Assembly (NCBI RefSeq): GCF_019802055.1
Contig: NZ_JAHVHW010000007.1
Location: 1,141,403-1,205,402, forward strand
Direction: 5' to 3'
DNA from: Ferrimonas balearica
Lineage (GTDB): Bacteria > Pseudomonadota > Gammaproteobacteria > Enterobacterales > Shewanellaceae
DNA: 64,000 bases
Part shown: one piece after another, positions 1-8,818 of the stretch
Position numbering within the stretch: position 1 is the stretch's first letter
Layout: each line of letters begins with the position of its first letter
Position numbers and translations under genes: made by a program
Notes under the pieces: model-generated
What the model saw: the letters and a program-made list of their open reading frames with translations, nothing else
What the model was told of the DNA's origin: nothing
Databases searched by the model: none

Positions 1-867
1 GAAGATGACAAAGGCCAGGTTCGCGGCGTGCTGGTGAAAGGTGAGCACACCGGTTACTACTGGATCAAAGCAGAAGCGGTGGTTGTGGCTACCGGTGGCT
101 TTGCCCGCAACAACGACCGTGTATCCGCCCTGGATCCCAAGCTGAAAGGCTTTGCAGCCACCAACCACCCGGGTGCGACCGGTGATGGTCTGGACGTTGC
201 CGGTAACGCTGGCGCTGCCATGAAGGATCTGGAATACATCCAGGCTCACCCGACCCTGTCCGTGGCCGGTGGTGTGATGGTGACTGAAGCGGTACGTGGT
301 AACGGTGCCATTCTGGTGAACCGAGAAGGTGACCGTTTCGTCAACGAAATCACCACCCGTGACAAAGCCTCTGCTGCCATCCTGGAGCAGACCGGCAAAA
401 CCGCGTTCCTGATCTTCGATGATTCCGTACGTCACTCTCTGAAGAAGATTGAGCGTTACATCGAACTGGGTGTGGTACCGAGCAACTCCAGCCTGAAAGC
501 GCTGGGTGACTCCCTGGGCATCAACGGTGCCGAGCTGGAGAAATCCGTTGCCCGTTACAACGAGTTTGTGGCTTCCGGTAAAGACGCCGACTTCGCTCGT
601 CCCAACATGCCGCGCAGCCTGAACCAGGGCAGCTACTACGCCATCGAAGTCACCCCGGCCGTTCACCACACCATGGGTGGTGTTCAGATCGACAACCAGG
701 GTGAAGTGGTTGGCAAAGACGGCAAAGTGATCAAAGGCATGTTCGCCGCCGGTGAAGTAACCGGTGGTGTTCACGGCGCCAACCGTCTGGGTGGTAACGC
801 CATCTCTGACATCGTGACCTTTGGTCGCATGGCCGGTGAGAACGCTGCCAGCTTCGTGAAGAAGTAA
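1..867 (+). CDS. Flavocytochrome c-type fumarate reductase flavin subunit, 3' part (5' end outside window)
   Basis: The reading frame is open from base 1, so only the last 288 residues are seen. The flavin and active-site signatures of soluble fumarate reductases of the Shewanella Fcc3 type are present: QAHPT (about 241-255), TEAVRG (283-300), FDDSVR with the likely proton-donor Arg (415-432), HHTMGG (664-681) and the C-terminal GANRLGG FAD/substrate motif (about 775-795). By family this reduces fumarate, or a similar enoate such as urocanate, in the periplasm during anaerobic respiration. Whether N-terminal haems or a separate cytochrome subunit exist cannot be seen. All catalytic residues in the visible part look intact. 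A strong terminator follows directly. Confidence 0.88.
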   Translation, partial: EDDKGQVRGVLVKGEHTGYYWIKAEAVVVATGGFARNNDRVSALDPKLKGFAATNHPGATGDGLDVAGNAGAAMKDLEYIQAHPTLSVAGGVMVTEAVRGNGAILVNREGDRFVNEITTRDKASAAILEQTGKTAFLIFDDSVRHSLKKIERYIELGVVPSNSSLKALGDSLGINGAELEKSVARYNEFVASGKDADFARPNMPRSLNQGSYYAIEVTPAVHHTMGGVQIDNQGEVVGKDGKVIKGMFAAGEVTGGVHGANRLGGNAISDIVTFGRMAGENAASFVKK

Positions 868-888
868 GTTTTCCTTTCACACAGGTCA

Positions 889-917
889 AAGCGGTCCCTC
901 GGGGCCGCTTTTTTTTT
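889..917 (+). terminator. Intrinsic terminator after the fumarate reductase gene
   Basis: A ten-pair stem (one G-U pair) at 889-910 is followed by a run of T to 917, 22 nt after the stop codon. Confidence 0.85.
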
Positions 918-988
918 GTGCCTGATTATTGATGAGACCCGTTGGCCTGCTTATTGCCTGACAGTTGTACACGGGAGACCGTGACAGA

Positions 989-1567
989 ATGACAGTGGAG
1001 GAGAGCAGTTTGCTTATCGGGGAGTTGAGTACGATCCACGGCCGGGAAAAGGCGTTAAGCGCGCTGCTTATCGATACGGTAGAAAGCGGCGCTTCGGTGG
1101 GCTTTCTGACGCCCATTGAGCCTGAAGCGATCAACGCATACTGGGCCGAAACGGAATTGGCCTTGCGTCAGGGCAGCAGGAAACTGTTTGTGGCGCTCGA
1201 TGAAAGTCGCATTTTGGGCGCGGTACAGTTGGCGATGTGCCAGAAGGCAAACGGGAGGCATCGTGGCGAGGTGGAGAAACTGATGGTGAGATCGGATGCC
1301 CGGGGAAAGGGCATTGGTAGGGAGCTGATGCACCATCTTGAACCGGTGGCAAAACAGTGTGGGTTGTCCCTGCTTATACTCGATACCCGGCAGGGGGATG
1401 TGGCTTCTCACCTGTACCGCGCTTTAGGCTATGTTGAAGCGGGGCGGATCCCCCGGTTTGCCCTCAGTACTGATGGCCAACTGGATACGACGGTGTTCTT
1501 CTATAAATGGTTGATGGAAAGCCGCGGGACGGCCGTGGGTGAGGGTGGTAAAACGGACGAGATCTGA
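989..1567 (+). CDS. GNAT-family N-acetyltransferase
   Basis: A 192-residue protein. ATG 989 is preferred over an upstream in-frame TTG (965) because GGGAGA sits at 973-978, about 10 nt upstream. The central part carries the GNAT acetyl-CoA motif A: a beta-strand ending in EKLMV, then RGKGIG and a following helix, with a late YRALGY segment typical of motif B. The substrate is unknown. Its stop is 57 nt before the start of the L,D-transpeptidase, so the two may be co-transcribed. Family is clear, function is not. Confidence 0.85.
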   Translation: MTVEESSLLIGELSTIHGREKALSALLIDTVESGASVGFLTPIEPEAINAYWAETELALRQGSRKLFVALDESRILGAVQLAMCQKANGRHRGEVEKLMVRSDARGKGIGRELMHHLEPVAKQCGLSLLILDTRQGDVASHLYRALGYVEAGRIPRFALSTDGQLDTTVFFYKWLMESRGTAVGEGGKTDEI

Positions 1568-1624
1568 ATGGGATCTGTGGGACTCGACTCAGTCGACTTT
1601 TTATCCAGAGTGGAGGTAGGTAGA

Positions 1625-2548
1625 ATGTCGCCTCGTTTGTCTTGGAGAAATGGCGTGCGTGCTCTGATCTCGCTTCTGTTTTTATTCGGATTTTCCGCCC
1701 AGGCAGCCATCTACTCCGCACCGGCCCATGACAGTCGTCTGTTGGGCTTTCCCATGGTGCATCAGGTGGTTGAAGGGCAATCTCTCGATCATGTGGCCCA
1801 GCAATATGACATGGGCCTGTTGGCGATGATGGCCGCCAACCCGGGCGTTGATCCCTTTTTGCCCCCCACCGGCAGCTCAGTGACCCTGCCGTCCCAGATG
1901 CTGTTGCCGGACGTTGAGCGCAAAGGGGTTGTGATCAACCTGGCTGAACTGCGGCTCTACTACTTCGACAACGCGCGTGGCCGGGTATACGTGTATCCAA
2001 TTGGCATTGGCCGGGTAGGGCGGGAAACCCCGCTGGTGACCACCAAAGTCAGTCAGCGCATCAAGGACCCAACCTGGACCCCAACCGCACGTACCCGCAA
2101 AGAGTGGCTGGAAGAGCGGGGCATTGAACTGCCCAAGGTGGTACCGGCCGGTCCGGATAACCCGATGGGTCATCGCGCGTTGCGTCTGGCCTATGGTCGC
2201 GGTGAGTACCTGATCCACGGCACCAACCACAAGTTTGGCATCGGCATGCGGGTCAGTGCCGGCTGCATCCGCATGCGCCCGACTGACATCGAAGAGCTGT
2301 TTGAGCTGGTGCGTGTGGGTGAACCGGTTCGTATCATCAATGAGCCGATCAAGATCTCCCAGGAAAGCTCCGGTCTCTATCTTGAGGTTCACGAGCCGTT
2401 GAGTCAGGACGAGGAACTGGACAAAAGCGCCAAGACTCTGGAACTGACCGCAGACCAACGTCAATCATTGAGTGAGCCGGGTCTGAACGAGAGCAAGATT
2501 CAAACTCTGCTGCGTGAGCAGCGTGGTCTTCCGATGACAGTAAACTGA
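1625..2548 (+). CDS. L,D-transpeptidase (ErfK/YbiS/YcfS/YnhG family) with LysM-like region
   Basis: A 307-residue periplasmic enzyme. The start is ATG 1625, with GGAGG at 1612-1616 and a signal peptide ending near AQA. A longer frame from 1568 lacks a ribosome-binding site and would bury the signal peptide. Residues about 40-90 look LysM-like (VVEGQSLDHVAQQYDM), for peptidoglycan binding. The YkuD domain follows, with the catalytic HGTN and SAGCIRM elements; the Cys of AGC is the nucleophile. Enzymes of this group attach Braun lipoprotein to peptidoglycan or form 3-3 crosslinks. The next gene, on the opposite strand, encodes an Lpp, which supports the anchoring role by inference. Confidence 0.9.
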   Translation: MSPRLSWRNGVRALISLLFLFGFSAQAAIYSAPAHDSRLLGFPMVHQVVEGQSLDHVAQQYDMGLLAMMAANPGVDPFLPPTGSSVTLPSQMLLPDVERKGVVINLAELRLYYFDNARGRVYVYPIGIGRVGRETPLVTTKVSQRIKDPTWTPTARTRKEWLEERGIELPKVVPAGPDNPMGHRALRLAYGRGEYLIHGTNHKFGIGMRVSAGCIRMRPTDIEELFELVRVGEPVRIINEPIKISQESSGLYLEVHEPLSQDEELDKSAKTLELTADQRQSLSEPGLNESKIQTLLREQRGLPMTVN

Positions 2549-2571
2549 GGATTCAGTTTGATTCGGTCAAT

Positions 2572-2600
2572 AAAAAAGGGCGCCTCAGGGCGCCCTTTTT
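2572..2600. terminator. Bidirectional terminator between L,D-transpeptidase and lpp
   Basis: An A-run, GGGCGCC, a short loop, GGCGCCC and a T-run form a symmetric hairpin that can end transcripts from both convergent genes. Confidence 0.9.
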
Positions 2601-2616
2601 GCTGGCGTGCTCGAAA

Positions 2617-2877
2617 TTATTTGCGATAGCCGGTGGCCATGTTGTCGATACGAGCGTTGGCGCGAGCAGCTTCAGCTTGTGCATCTTCAGCGGCTGCGCG
2701 AGCGGCGCGAATGTCGCTGTTCATCTGGCTGTGATCAGCACGCAGGGCACCCACCTGGTCAGACAGGGAGTCCACTTTGTTAGACAGGGACGATACCTGG
2801 GCTTCCAGTTCAGAAGTGTTGGCACAACCAAAGAGCAGGGCGCTCATTGCGATACCGAGAAACAGTTTTGCTTTCAT
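2617..2877 (-). CDS. lpp: Major outer membrane (Braun) lipoprotein Lpp
   Basis: An 86-residue protein with a lipoprotein signal peptide and lipobox LLFGC. A heptad-repeat helix follows (LSNKVDSLSDQVGAL and onward), as in the Lpp trimer coiled coil, and the C terminus is YRK, like E. coli Lpp whose terminal Lys is joined to peptidoglycan. AAGGAG lies a few nt before the ATG. Lpp tethers the outer membrane to the cell wall. The Ala-rich C-terminal half (AARAAAEDAQAEAA) is longer than in E. coli Lpp but keeps heptad spacing. The neighbouring L,D-transpeptidase is the plausible attaching enzyme. Confidence 0.92.
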   Translation of the reverse strand: MKAKLFLGIAMSALLFGCANTSELEAQVSSLSNKVDSLSDQVGALRADHSQMNSDIRAARAAAEDAQAEAARANARIDNMATGYRK

Positions 2878-2952
2878 ATCCTCTCCTTAAAACCTGACAA
2901 CGACGGCGCGAATGAGACGGCCTGCACTCGCCGACACGTCATTGCGCCGTAG

Positions 2953-2980
2953 AGTATGGCACATTAATTCGCCACCTCAA
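2953..2980 (-). promoter_or_regulatory. Probable sigma-70 promoter of lpp
   Basis: On the minus strand TTGAGG (2975-2980), a 16-bp spacer, then CATACT (2953-2958) preceded by TG, an extended -10. It lies about 75 nt upstream of the lpp start. Read by eye. Confidence 0.5.
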
Positions 2981-3102
2981 GGTTGTCACATCCGATAAGT
3001 CTTTGCCAATAAAAACTTTTGGCAGCAAATTGCGTCGAATCAACAGCAAGCAGGATCATTTCATTAACACGCCTGCCCTATACTGGCTTGAGGGAGGTGG
3101 CC

Positions 3103-5409
3103 ATGAAACGTATTGCGCTTGTAGTATCCTTCATCCTCGCCGTTGGCCTGTTGGGTCTGTTCATTTGGGGGCAGTATCAACTCGCGACGCACCCCTACGC
3201 CAAGCACCAGGTTCAGGGTATCGCGGACGCCAGTAACGATCCTTTACCACTGCGGCCAGATGCTCATCTGGCGCTGACCCTACGCCCTGACGATCCCTTT
3301 CCTTTCCCGATTGCGGTCGGTGAGCCCGGCCCGGCGGTCGCCCTTTATGCCGGGGCACGCCAGTACCCGTTTTTCTGCATGACCATGAACTCCGGACTGG
3401 GGCAGCCTCTGGTGGATAACTGGGCGGGAGAGGGGGTTCCGGTATTTCGGGAGGAGAAGGGGGAGATCACCGAAGATGTGATCGGCTATTCCCGCGACTG
3501 CATGCTGGCCACCGCGATTCAGTACTGGTACGTCGACGCCAAAGGGCAGGTTCGCCCCTATGACCTGGCCTCTCCGCCCGTTGGTGTGGGACAGGTGTCC
3601 TTGGGCGAGCAGAGCATTCCGGAGATCTACCGGGTGGAGACCGGCACCATCAACCGCTTTCCCTACTTTATCGTGATGCTGGCGGATCCGGGCGCACCCC
3701 GGGAAGACGCCCGCTATTGGGATCGTCGACTGATCTACCAGTTTCACGGGGGCAGTGGCATCGGATTTCGCCAGGGGCGACTGCGTCCTCAGCGCCTGAT
3801 AGAGAAGCGTCTGGATCAACTGCGGCGGGGTTACGCCGTCATCAGCTCCACCGGCAACAAAACCGCTTACACCTACAACATGCTGCTGGCGGAGGATACC
3901 GCACTCAGGGTTAAGCGGCAGTTTGTCAGCCTCTACGGCGAACCAAAGTACACCATCGGCATTGGTGGCTCCGGTGGCGGGCTGGTGCAATACCTGTTGA
4001 TGCAGAACGGGGGCGGCGTGATTGACGGTGGCCTGGCCCTGTATGCCTATCCCGATATGTTGAGTCAGACCCTCTATGGTCTGGATTGTGACCTGCTCAA
4101 CACCTATTACGCGTTCCGGGCCGACGAGCCGGAACTGTGGCAAAACTTTGATGCCCGGCCCTCGGTCGAGGGGCTCAATGCGGTGGCAGGCTTTGACCAG
4201 AGAGCGCCGTTTCTGGAGCCGCTTAATCAGCTTATCCGCGGGCAGTGGCCCTACTGGCCGAAGGGTTCCAGTGAATGCATCAATGGCTGGTTTGGGCTTT
4301 CCGCTCTGATCCACAACCCCAAGCAGGGTTACCTCCGCCCCATGTTCAGTGAGCGTATCCAGGAGCAGCAGCACTGGAGTTACTGGGAGGATCTGCATCA
4401 GATCCTGGGCCGGGACGAGCAGGGCTTTGCCCGCTCCACCTGGGATAACCGAGGGGTGCAATATGGACTGGAAGCGCTTCGTGCAGGGCAATTGACCCCC
4501 AGAGCCTTCCTGCACCTTAACCAGCGGATCGGTGGGTGGGTTGAGTCAGGGGAGATGGAGCCGGAAACCCTTTGGGCGCCCTTTGGCAAGTTGCTGCCCC
4601 TGTGGCTGACACTGTGGGGCAATCACAACATCCATGACGGCGAGTTTGCGCGCCGTACCGAGGGTGACCCTGTCGCCATTGAGCGGGCCTATCGCGCCGG
4701 TCAGGTTTTCCTGGGGTATAACCCGTTGCCGGTGATCGACCTGCGCCACTACCTGGAGGATCAACTGGATATGCATCACCTGTCCGCCTCCTTTGAAGCC
4801 CGCGCTCGAATTCGAAGCTGGCATGGACACCATGACAATCAGTTGATCTGGGTTTCTCATAAAGGCTACACCCCGCTGGCGGAAGCGTTTGATGCTATGG
4901 AGCGTTGGATTGAAGCGGGACAGGGCGGAAAGGAGCGTCCGTCGGATCTTGAGGATCTCTGCTTTGACCAAGCGGGTGAGGTGATAGCCATAGGCGAAGG
5001 GGTCTGGGATGGGGCCTGGAACGGTCGCACCAATGGTGTCTGCACTGAGCGATACCCGGTCTATACCAATGCCCGCATACAGGCTGGCGGGCCCTGGCAG
5101 GGCGCGGTGTTCCAGTGCCACCGTATCCCGGTGACGCAAGCGCTGGCCGAAGGACTCTACCAGCCGGCACCGATGGCGGCTCACCGGGCCGAGCTGGAGC
5201 GGATCTTCCCCGATGGGGTGTGTGATTATCGACGAGGCGACGCCGCCCGGCCCGCGGATCTGAATCCCTGGACGCTGGGGCTGACGTTGCCCCAGGATTT
5301 ACGGAATGACGTAGAGCGCGATGGTCAGACAGTGGCAGACGGCACCGCCCAGTACGAACAGGTGCCAGACCGCGTGGGTGTAGGGGAACCGCTTGGCGGC
5401 ATAAAATAG
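3103..5409 (+). CDS. DUF6351-like membrane-anchored or secreted alpha/beta-hydrolase-type protein
   Basis: A 768-residue protein. ATG 3103 is chosen because GGGAGG lies at 3092-3097 and the N terminus MKRIALVVSF is a signal peptide or anchor. A nucleophile-elbow-like GGSGGG occurs around residue 290, after a YQFHGGSG oxyanion-type loop, which fits the alpha/beta-hydrolase fold assigned to DUF6351. Conserved Cys pairs suggest an exported protein. The substrate is unknown. The last 37 codons lie antisense to the end of trhA, and no terminator separates the convergent genes. The DUF assignment is from memory of the family pattern; the hydrolase fold is an inference. Confidence 0.7.
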   Translation: MKRIALVVSFILAVGLLGLFIWGQYQLATHPYAKHQVQGIADASNDPLPLRPDAHLALTLRPDDPFPFPIAVGEPGPAVALYAGARQYPFFCMTMNSGLGQPLVDNWAGEGVPVFREEKGEITEDVIGYSRDCMLATAIQYWYVDAKGQVRPYDLASPPVGVGQVSLGEQSIPEIYRVETGTINRFPYFIVMLADPGAPREDARYWDRRLIYQFHGGSGIGFRQGRLRPQRLIEKRLDQLRRGYAVISSTGNKTAYTYNMLLAEDTALRVKRQFVSLYGEPKYTIGIGGSGGGLVQYLLMQNGGGVIDGGLALYAYPDMLSQTLYGLDCDLLNTYYAFRADEPELWQNFDARPSVEGLNAVAGFDQRAPFLEPLNQLIRGQWPYWPKGSSECINGWFGLSALIHNPKQGYLRPMFSERIQEQQHWSYWEDLHQILGRDEQGFARSTWDNRGVQYGLEALRAGQLTPRAFLHLNQRIGGWVESGEMEPETLWAPFGKLLPLWLTLWGNHNIHDGEFARRTEGDPVAIERAYRAGQVFLGYNPLPVIDLRHYLEDQLDMHHLSASFEARARIRSWHGHHDNQLIWVSHKGYTPLAEAFDAMERWIEAGQGGKERPSDLEDLCFDQAGEVIAIGEGVWDGAWNGRTNGVCTERYPVYTNARIQAGGPWQGAVFQCHRIPVTQALAEGLYQPAPMAAHRAELERIFPDGVCDYRRGDAARPADLNPWTLGLTLPQDLRNDVERDGQTVADGTAQYEQVPDRVGVGEPLGGIK

Positions 5410-5979
5410 AGTGCCAAGGCTGTAACTCAATCCACCGGCCAGCAGCAGCGCAAAGCCCGCTGTTGGCAGCACCTTGTAGAGCTCGACGATCACCGCAAGA
5501 CTGGCCCAGCCCATCAGCAGGTAGGTGGTCATCGCCAGCTTTTTGAAGCGATGGACAAACAGGGCTTTGAACAACACCCCGAGCGCGGCCAATACCCAGA
5601 TAAAGGCCAGCAACAGATGGGAACCGTTGTTGTCCAGCGAGATCAGCATCAAGGGGGTATAGCTGCCTGCGATCAACAGATAGATGGCGCAGTGATCCAA
5701 CCGCTTCAGTACCGCCTTGGACGGCGCATGCTGGATGCTGTGGTAGAGGGTGGAACAGAGGAACATCAGGATCAGCGTGCCGCCATAAACACTGATGGCC
5801 GCGATGCCACTGGCGGGCAACACGGGGATCCCTTTGTTGAGCATCAGTGTGAGACCAACGATGGCGGCGGCAACGCCGAGGCCGTGTGTGACGGCGTTGG
5901 CGATCTCTTCGCCGATGGAGTAAGCCCGGATCTGCATAGGGTCTGAGATTCCATTAGAGTTTTTATTCTGAGTCGTCAT
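5299..5979 (-). CDS. trhA: Hemolysin III family / TrhA membrane protein
   Basis: A 226-residue, seven-helix membrane protein of the PAQR/hemolysin III family. Signature residues are the N-terminal EEIANAVTHGLG, STLYHS, LDHCAIYLLIAGSYTP and the C-terminal AVWHLFVLGGAVCH, with the His/Asp/Ser metal-site pattern of PAQR proteins. ATG 5979 is favoured: GGAGG lies 9 nt upstream and the family length is about 215-225; the frame could extend to 6036 without support. In E. coli TrhA affects membrane energetics, but its activity is not settled. Its 3' end overlaps the DUF6351 gene by 111 bp. Confidence 0.88.
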   Translation of the reverse strand: MTTQNKNSNGISDPMQIRAYSIGEEIANAVTHGLGVAAAIVGLTLMLNKGIPVLPASGIAAISVYGGTLILMFLCSTLYHSIQHAPSKAVLKRLDHCAIYLLIAGSYTPLMLISLDNNGSHLLLAFIWVLAALGVLFKALFVHRFKKLAMTTYLLMGWASLAVIVELYKVLPTAGFALLLAGGLSYSLGTLFYAAKRFPYTHAVWHLFVLGGAVCHCLTIALYVIP

Positions 5980-6023
5980 CCTAACAGGCCTCCAGTTGGG
6001 CGCACAAGTGTTCGCCGAAACTT

Positions 6024-7007
6024 TCAGTTTAGCCACTCAAACAGCATCAGCAGGGTATTTTGGCGGCCGGGGCGTTGCCAATCGACATTATCGTCTGAGA
6101 TCAGAAGCAGATATTGGCGTCCCTCTCTCTCAAAGGCGGCCAGACCTTCAAAATTATCCAGTGATTGGGTCAGCATCAAGCTTCGCATCTGCAACAACGA
6201 TTGCGGCACTATTGGTGAGTCTGACTGCAACTCCTGGCCGTCATACCGGCTCAGACCAATGGTAATGATGCCGGAGGCGTAGTGACGATGAAGCAGGATC
6301 AGATCGCCATTGGGGAGCCGGGTGCTGCCCACCGGGGAGAGATCCATGGCGAGGGGCAGCGAAAAAGGGATGGCGTCACTGCCCGGAGTAAGCCGCCATG
6401 CCTGACGAGCTGAGGGGGAGCCTGAGTCGGGCCTGGCCTTCTCGGCAATGGGCAGCAGGGGACCGGCAGGTTCGATAAAGGCCAGAGATTCGATGCCGTC
6501 ATTGCGTCCGGGGCTGAATGACGCCAACGTAAAGCGTGGCCTGGCGCGAGTGCGATGCCGGTCAAGTTGGTAGAGGACCGGGCTTTCATCCAGACCGACC
6601 AGGATCAGCTCGCCCGCCACCAGCATCGATTCAATGTTCTCAAGCCCTTTGCCGTCGGGGCCCAGGATCTGGCCGTGATCCAGGTAGTGTGCCCCAATCA
6701 GTTCGCCCTCTTTAACCTTGACGTCAAAGGTGAACCAGTGACCGTTTCGGTCTGAGGTGGCCTGAAATCCCAGATGGGGCCCGAGATAGACCAGCGCCGA
6801 CCAGGCGCCCCGGTGGGTGTCGAGGCCGCTTGGTGGATGCAGACGTAGAGTGCCAGCGTAACGAAGCCGATCAGTTTGCTGCTGCAACACCTCAAAGTCG
6901 GAGTGCCAGCGCTCGGTGACCAATGTCGGCGTGTTCTGCTCTGGCGCAGCCTTAGCTCCCAGGCCTATCAGGAGCAATACCACCGCCTTTAAGACAGGGC
7001 GGATCAT
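6024..7007 (-). CDS. Secreted esterase-like activity of phytase family protein
   Basis: A 327-residue protein with signal peptide (MIRPVLKAVVLLLIGLGAKA). The pattern of the phytase-like beta-propeller domain (PF13449) is visible: FTFDVKVKEG, GLENIESM, the long NDGIESLAF strand, DNFEGLAA and the near-terminal LLISDDN. The reaction is not established for this family. It starts inside the stop codon of the upstream acetyltransferase (ATGA overlap), so the two are translationally coupled. Confidence 0.75.
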   Translation of the reverse strand: MIRPVLKAVVLLLIGLGAKAAPEQNTPTLVTERWHSDFEVLQQQTDRLRYAGTLRLHPPSGLDTHRGAWSALVYLGPHLGFQATSDRNGHWFTFDVKVKEGELIGAHYLDHGQILGPDGKGLENIESMLVAGELILVGLDESPVLYQLDRHRTRARPRFTLASFSPGRNDGIESLAFIEPAGPLLPIAEKARPDSGSPSARQAWRLTPGSDAIPFSLPLAMDLSPVGSTRLPNGDLILLHRHYASGIITIGLSRYDGQELQSDSPIVPQSLLQMRSLMLTQSLDNFEGLAAFEREGRQYLLLISDDNVDWQRPGRQNTLLMLFEWLN

Positions 7008-7528
7008 CCCTGTGTCTCCCGGTACTGTTGCCGGGTGATGCCGTAGATCTCCACATCAAAGCCGCGCACCACTTCATCCCGCCAGTAACGCTCCCCCAGA
7101 CCGAGCGCTAAGCGCTTGGATGCCAGGTTGTCCGGATGAATGATGCTGATCACCTCATCGCGCTCTGGGTCGGAGAAGGCCCACTTCAATGCGGCTCGGG
7201 CTCCCTCTGAGGCGAGCCCCTGGCCCTGATATTCGCGGGCGATGCACCAGCCAATCTCAAATCCGGGCCACCCCTCGGGCTGCAGAAAGCCCAGCCGTCC
7301 GATGCAGACTCCGGTTTCCCGATGCTCAACCGCCCAGTGACCAAACCCTTTCAATTGCCAATGACCAGCCATCACCGCCATATGACGCCAGGCTTCCTCC
7401 CGGCTCAGGGTATGGCCTCCCAGATAGCGCATCACCTCTTCATCGGCGCAAAGCGCGGCGTAGGCATCGATGTCGCTGTCGCGCCATTGGCGCAGGTGCA
7501 GTCTTGGTGTGTCCAGTTGTAGTGACAA
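7004..7528 (-). CDS. GNAT acetyltransferase, RimJ/RimL type
   Basis: A 174-residue protein. The family N terminus (LDTPRLHLRQW) and an AAGGGAG ribosome-binding site six nt upstream point to the TTG at 7528; a longer frame to 7615 has no such support. Motifs are FEIGWCIAREYQGQGLASEGARAAL (acetyl-CoA binding, with GQGLA) and IIHPDNLASKRLALGLG, characteristic of RimJ/RimL-like enzymes that acetylate protein N termini or small molecules. The substrate here is unknown. It is first in a two-gene operon with the phytase-like gene. Confidence 0.85.
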   Translation of the reverse strand: MSLQLDTPRLHLRQWRDSDIDAYAALCADEEVMRYLGGHTLSREEAWRHMAVMAGHWQLKGFGHWAVEHRETGVCIGRLGFLQPEGWPGFEIGWCIAREYQGQGLASEGARAALKWAFSDPERDEVISIIHPDNLASKRLALGLGERYWRDEVVRGFDVEIYGITRQQYRETQG

Positions 7529-7632
7529 AGCGCTCTCCCTTAGCGGTTCAGTCCAGGTTGTTCTCCTGAAGGCTACTAGGTTACCCTGCGCAACCTGATG
7601 ACAAAAGCGCAACAATCCAGGGAGGGAGTGGC

Positions 7633-8046
7633 GTGGCCGGAATGAAAACGGTGGGGAAGTGGCTGGTAGCCTTCGGTTTTTTTGCCTTTATCCTCTGGGT
7701 GATCCTGCTGGCCAATCGGGGAGAGGTAGGTCAGTGGTTCGGCTTTATCCGCACCTTGCCCTACGGCGACAAACTGGGCCATGCGGTGCTGTTCGGTGGC
7801 CTGGCGCTGCTGTTTAACTGGGCATTGGCGTGGCGCTCGATGGACTCGGCCGGCTGGCTGCAGTGGGGCACAGGGTTGGTCGCCACCTTTGCGCTGTTTG
7901 AGGAGTTGTCTCAGGCCTGGAATCCTAATCGGACCCTGGATTGGTGGGATCTTATGGCGGATGGCGTGGGTTTTCTGGTGGCGACACTGCTGGCGGTATG
8001 GCTTAAGCGGGGCAGCGCACCAGCTCCAGAATCTGCTCTGCGCTGA
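7633..8046 (+). CDS. VanZ-like family membrane protein
   Basis: A 137-residue protein with about four hydrophobic helices. It carries the VanZ-like signature GDKLGHAVLFGGLALL, then FEELSQAW and DWWDLMADGVGFLVA. The start is GTG 7633, with GGAGGGAG about 6 nt upstream. VanZ confers low teicoplanin resistance in enterococci, but the role of proteobacterial homologues is unknown. The 3' end overlaps the convergent phosphatase gene by 44 bp. Confidence 0.82.
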   Translation: MAGMKTVGKWLVAFGFFAFILWVILLANRGEVGQWFGFIRTLPYGDKLGHAVLFGGLALLFNWALAWRSMDSAGWLQWGTGLVATFALFEELSQAWNPNRTLDWWDLMADGVGFLVATLLAVWLKRGSAPAPESALR

Positions 8047-8737
8047 GCAGGGATAAGCGCCCCTGCGAATAGCCGGAGCCGGTGTCGAGCCAGACGCGGT
8101 TACCGTGGCTTTTCAGATTTTGCTGCGGAGTGTGTCCCATTACCACCGCATCGATGCCGGGCAGGGGCGGCGGGTAGGCGCCCTTGGTCATCTCCCTGAG
8201 GGTGTCCCGGCTCCAAAGGCAGGCAAACTGCTGATGGTGGTTTAGGGGGTATTCGCAGGCTTCACGAAATTCGGCCCAATGGTCCGTCGGGCACTCGGCG
8301 TGCACCACCCCTATCCGTGCCTCAAGTGAGGGGAGCTGCACCTCCAGACCAAACGGCACCTGCGGCAACAGCCTTTCTGCTTTGGCCATCATCGCGATTC
8401 GTTCGGGCTCTTCCAGGTCAAGGTACCAGGCGCCACCGCAGCGCAACCAGCTGTTGAGGTTTTCGGCGTCACCGGTTAACGCGTCCATCAGCATCGCTTC
8501 GTGATTGCCCAGTACAGAGTGGAACCAGGGCAGGTCCAGCAGGTCCAGACAGGCAACCGAATCCTGGCCGCGGTCGATAAGATCACCGACGCAGATCACC
8601 CGGTCACCCCGTTCGGGCGCAAAATTAACAGCGCTCAACAGCTGGCTCAGCTGTTTGCGCTCACCGTGCAGATCCCCAATAAAGAAAGCCCGGCCCTCAA
8701 CGGTGAGGGTCTGGAACTGACCGTTGTAGTTACTCAA
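8003..8737 (-). CDS. PrpA/PphA-like Ser/Thr protein phosphatase (metallophosphoesterase)
   Basis: A 244-residue protein with the PPP-family metal-site motifs in order: GDLHGE (about 22), GDLIDRG (about 51), GNHEAM (about 77), a later VVHAE and MGHTP near the C terminus. These bind a di-metal centre that hydrolyses phosphoprotein or small phosphoester substrates. The start is a TTG at 8737, with AAGAG about 9 nt upstream. Length and motif spacing match lambda/PrpA-type phosphatases. No partner kinase is adjacent; the nearest active kinase gene is 17 kb away. Confidence 0.85.
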   Translation of the reverse strand: MSNYNGQFQTLTVEGRAFFIGDLHGERKQLSQLLSAVNFAPERGDRVICVGDLIDRGQDSVACLDLLDLPWFHSVLGNHEAMLMDALTGDAENLNSWLRCGGAWYLDLEEPERIAMMAKAERLLPQVPFGLEVQLPSLEARIGVVHAECPTDHWAEFREACEYPLNHHQQFACLWSRDTLREMTKGAYPPPLPGIDAVVMGHTPQQNLKSHGNRVWLDTGSGYSQGRLSLLSAEQILELVRCPA

Positions 8738-8818
8738 ACCGTGTGTCTCTTACCTGTCACTCAACCCCAAGTGTAGCGAGCCGGAAGCGGCAACGAAAAG
8801 GCACGGCATGAACCGGGG

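Noticed and set aside
1568..1624. Upstream ATG 1568 for the L,D-transpeptidase
   Set aside because: Would add 19 residues before the signal peptide and has no ribosome-binding site, while 1625 has a strong one.
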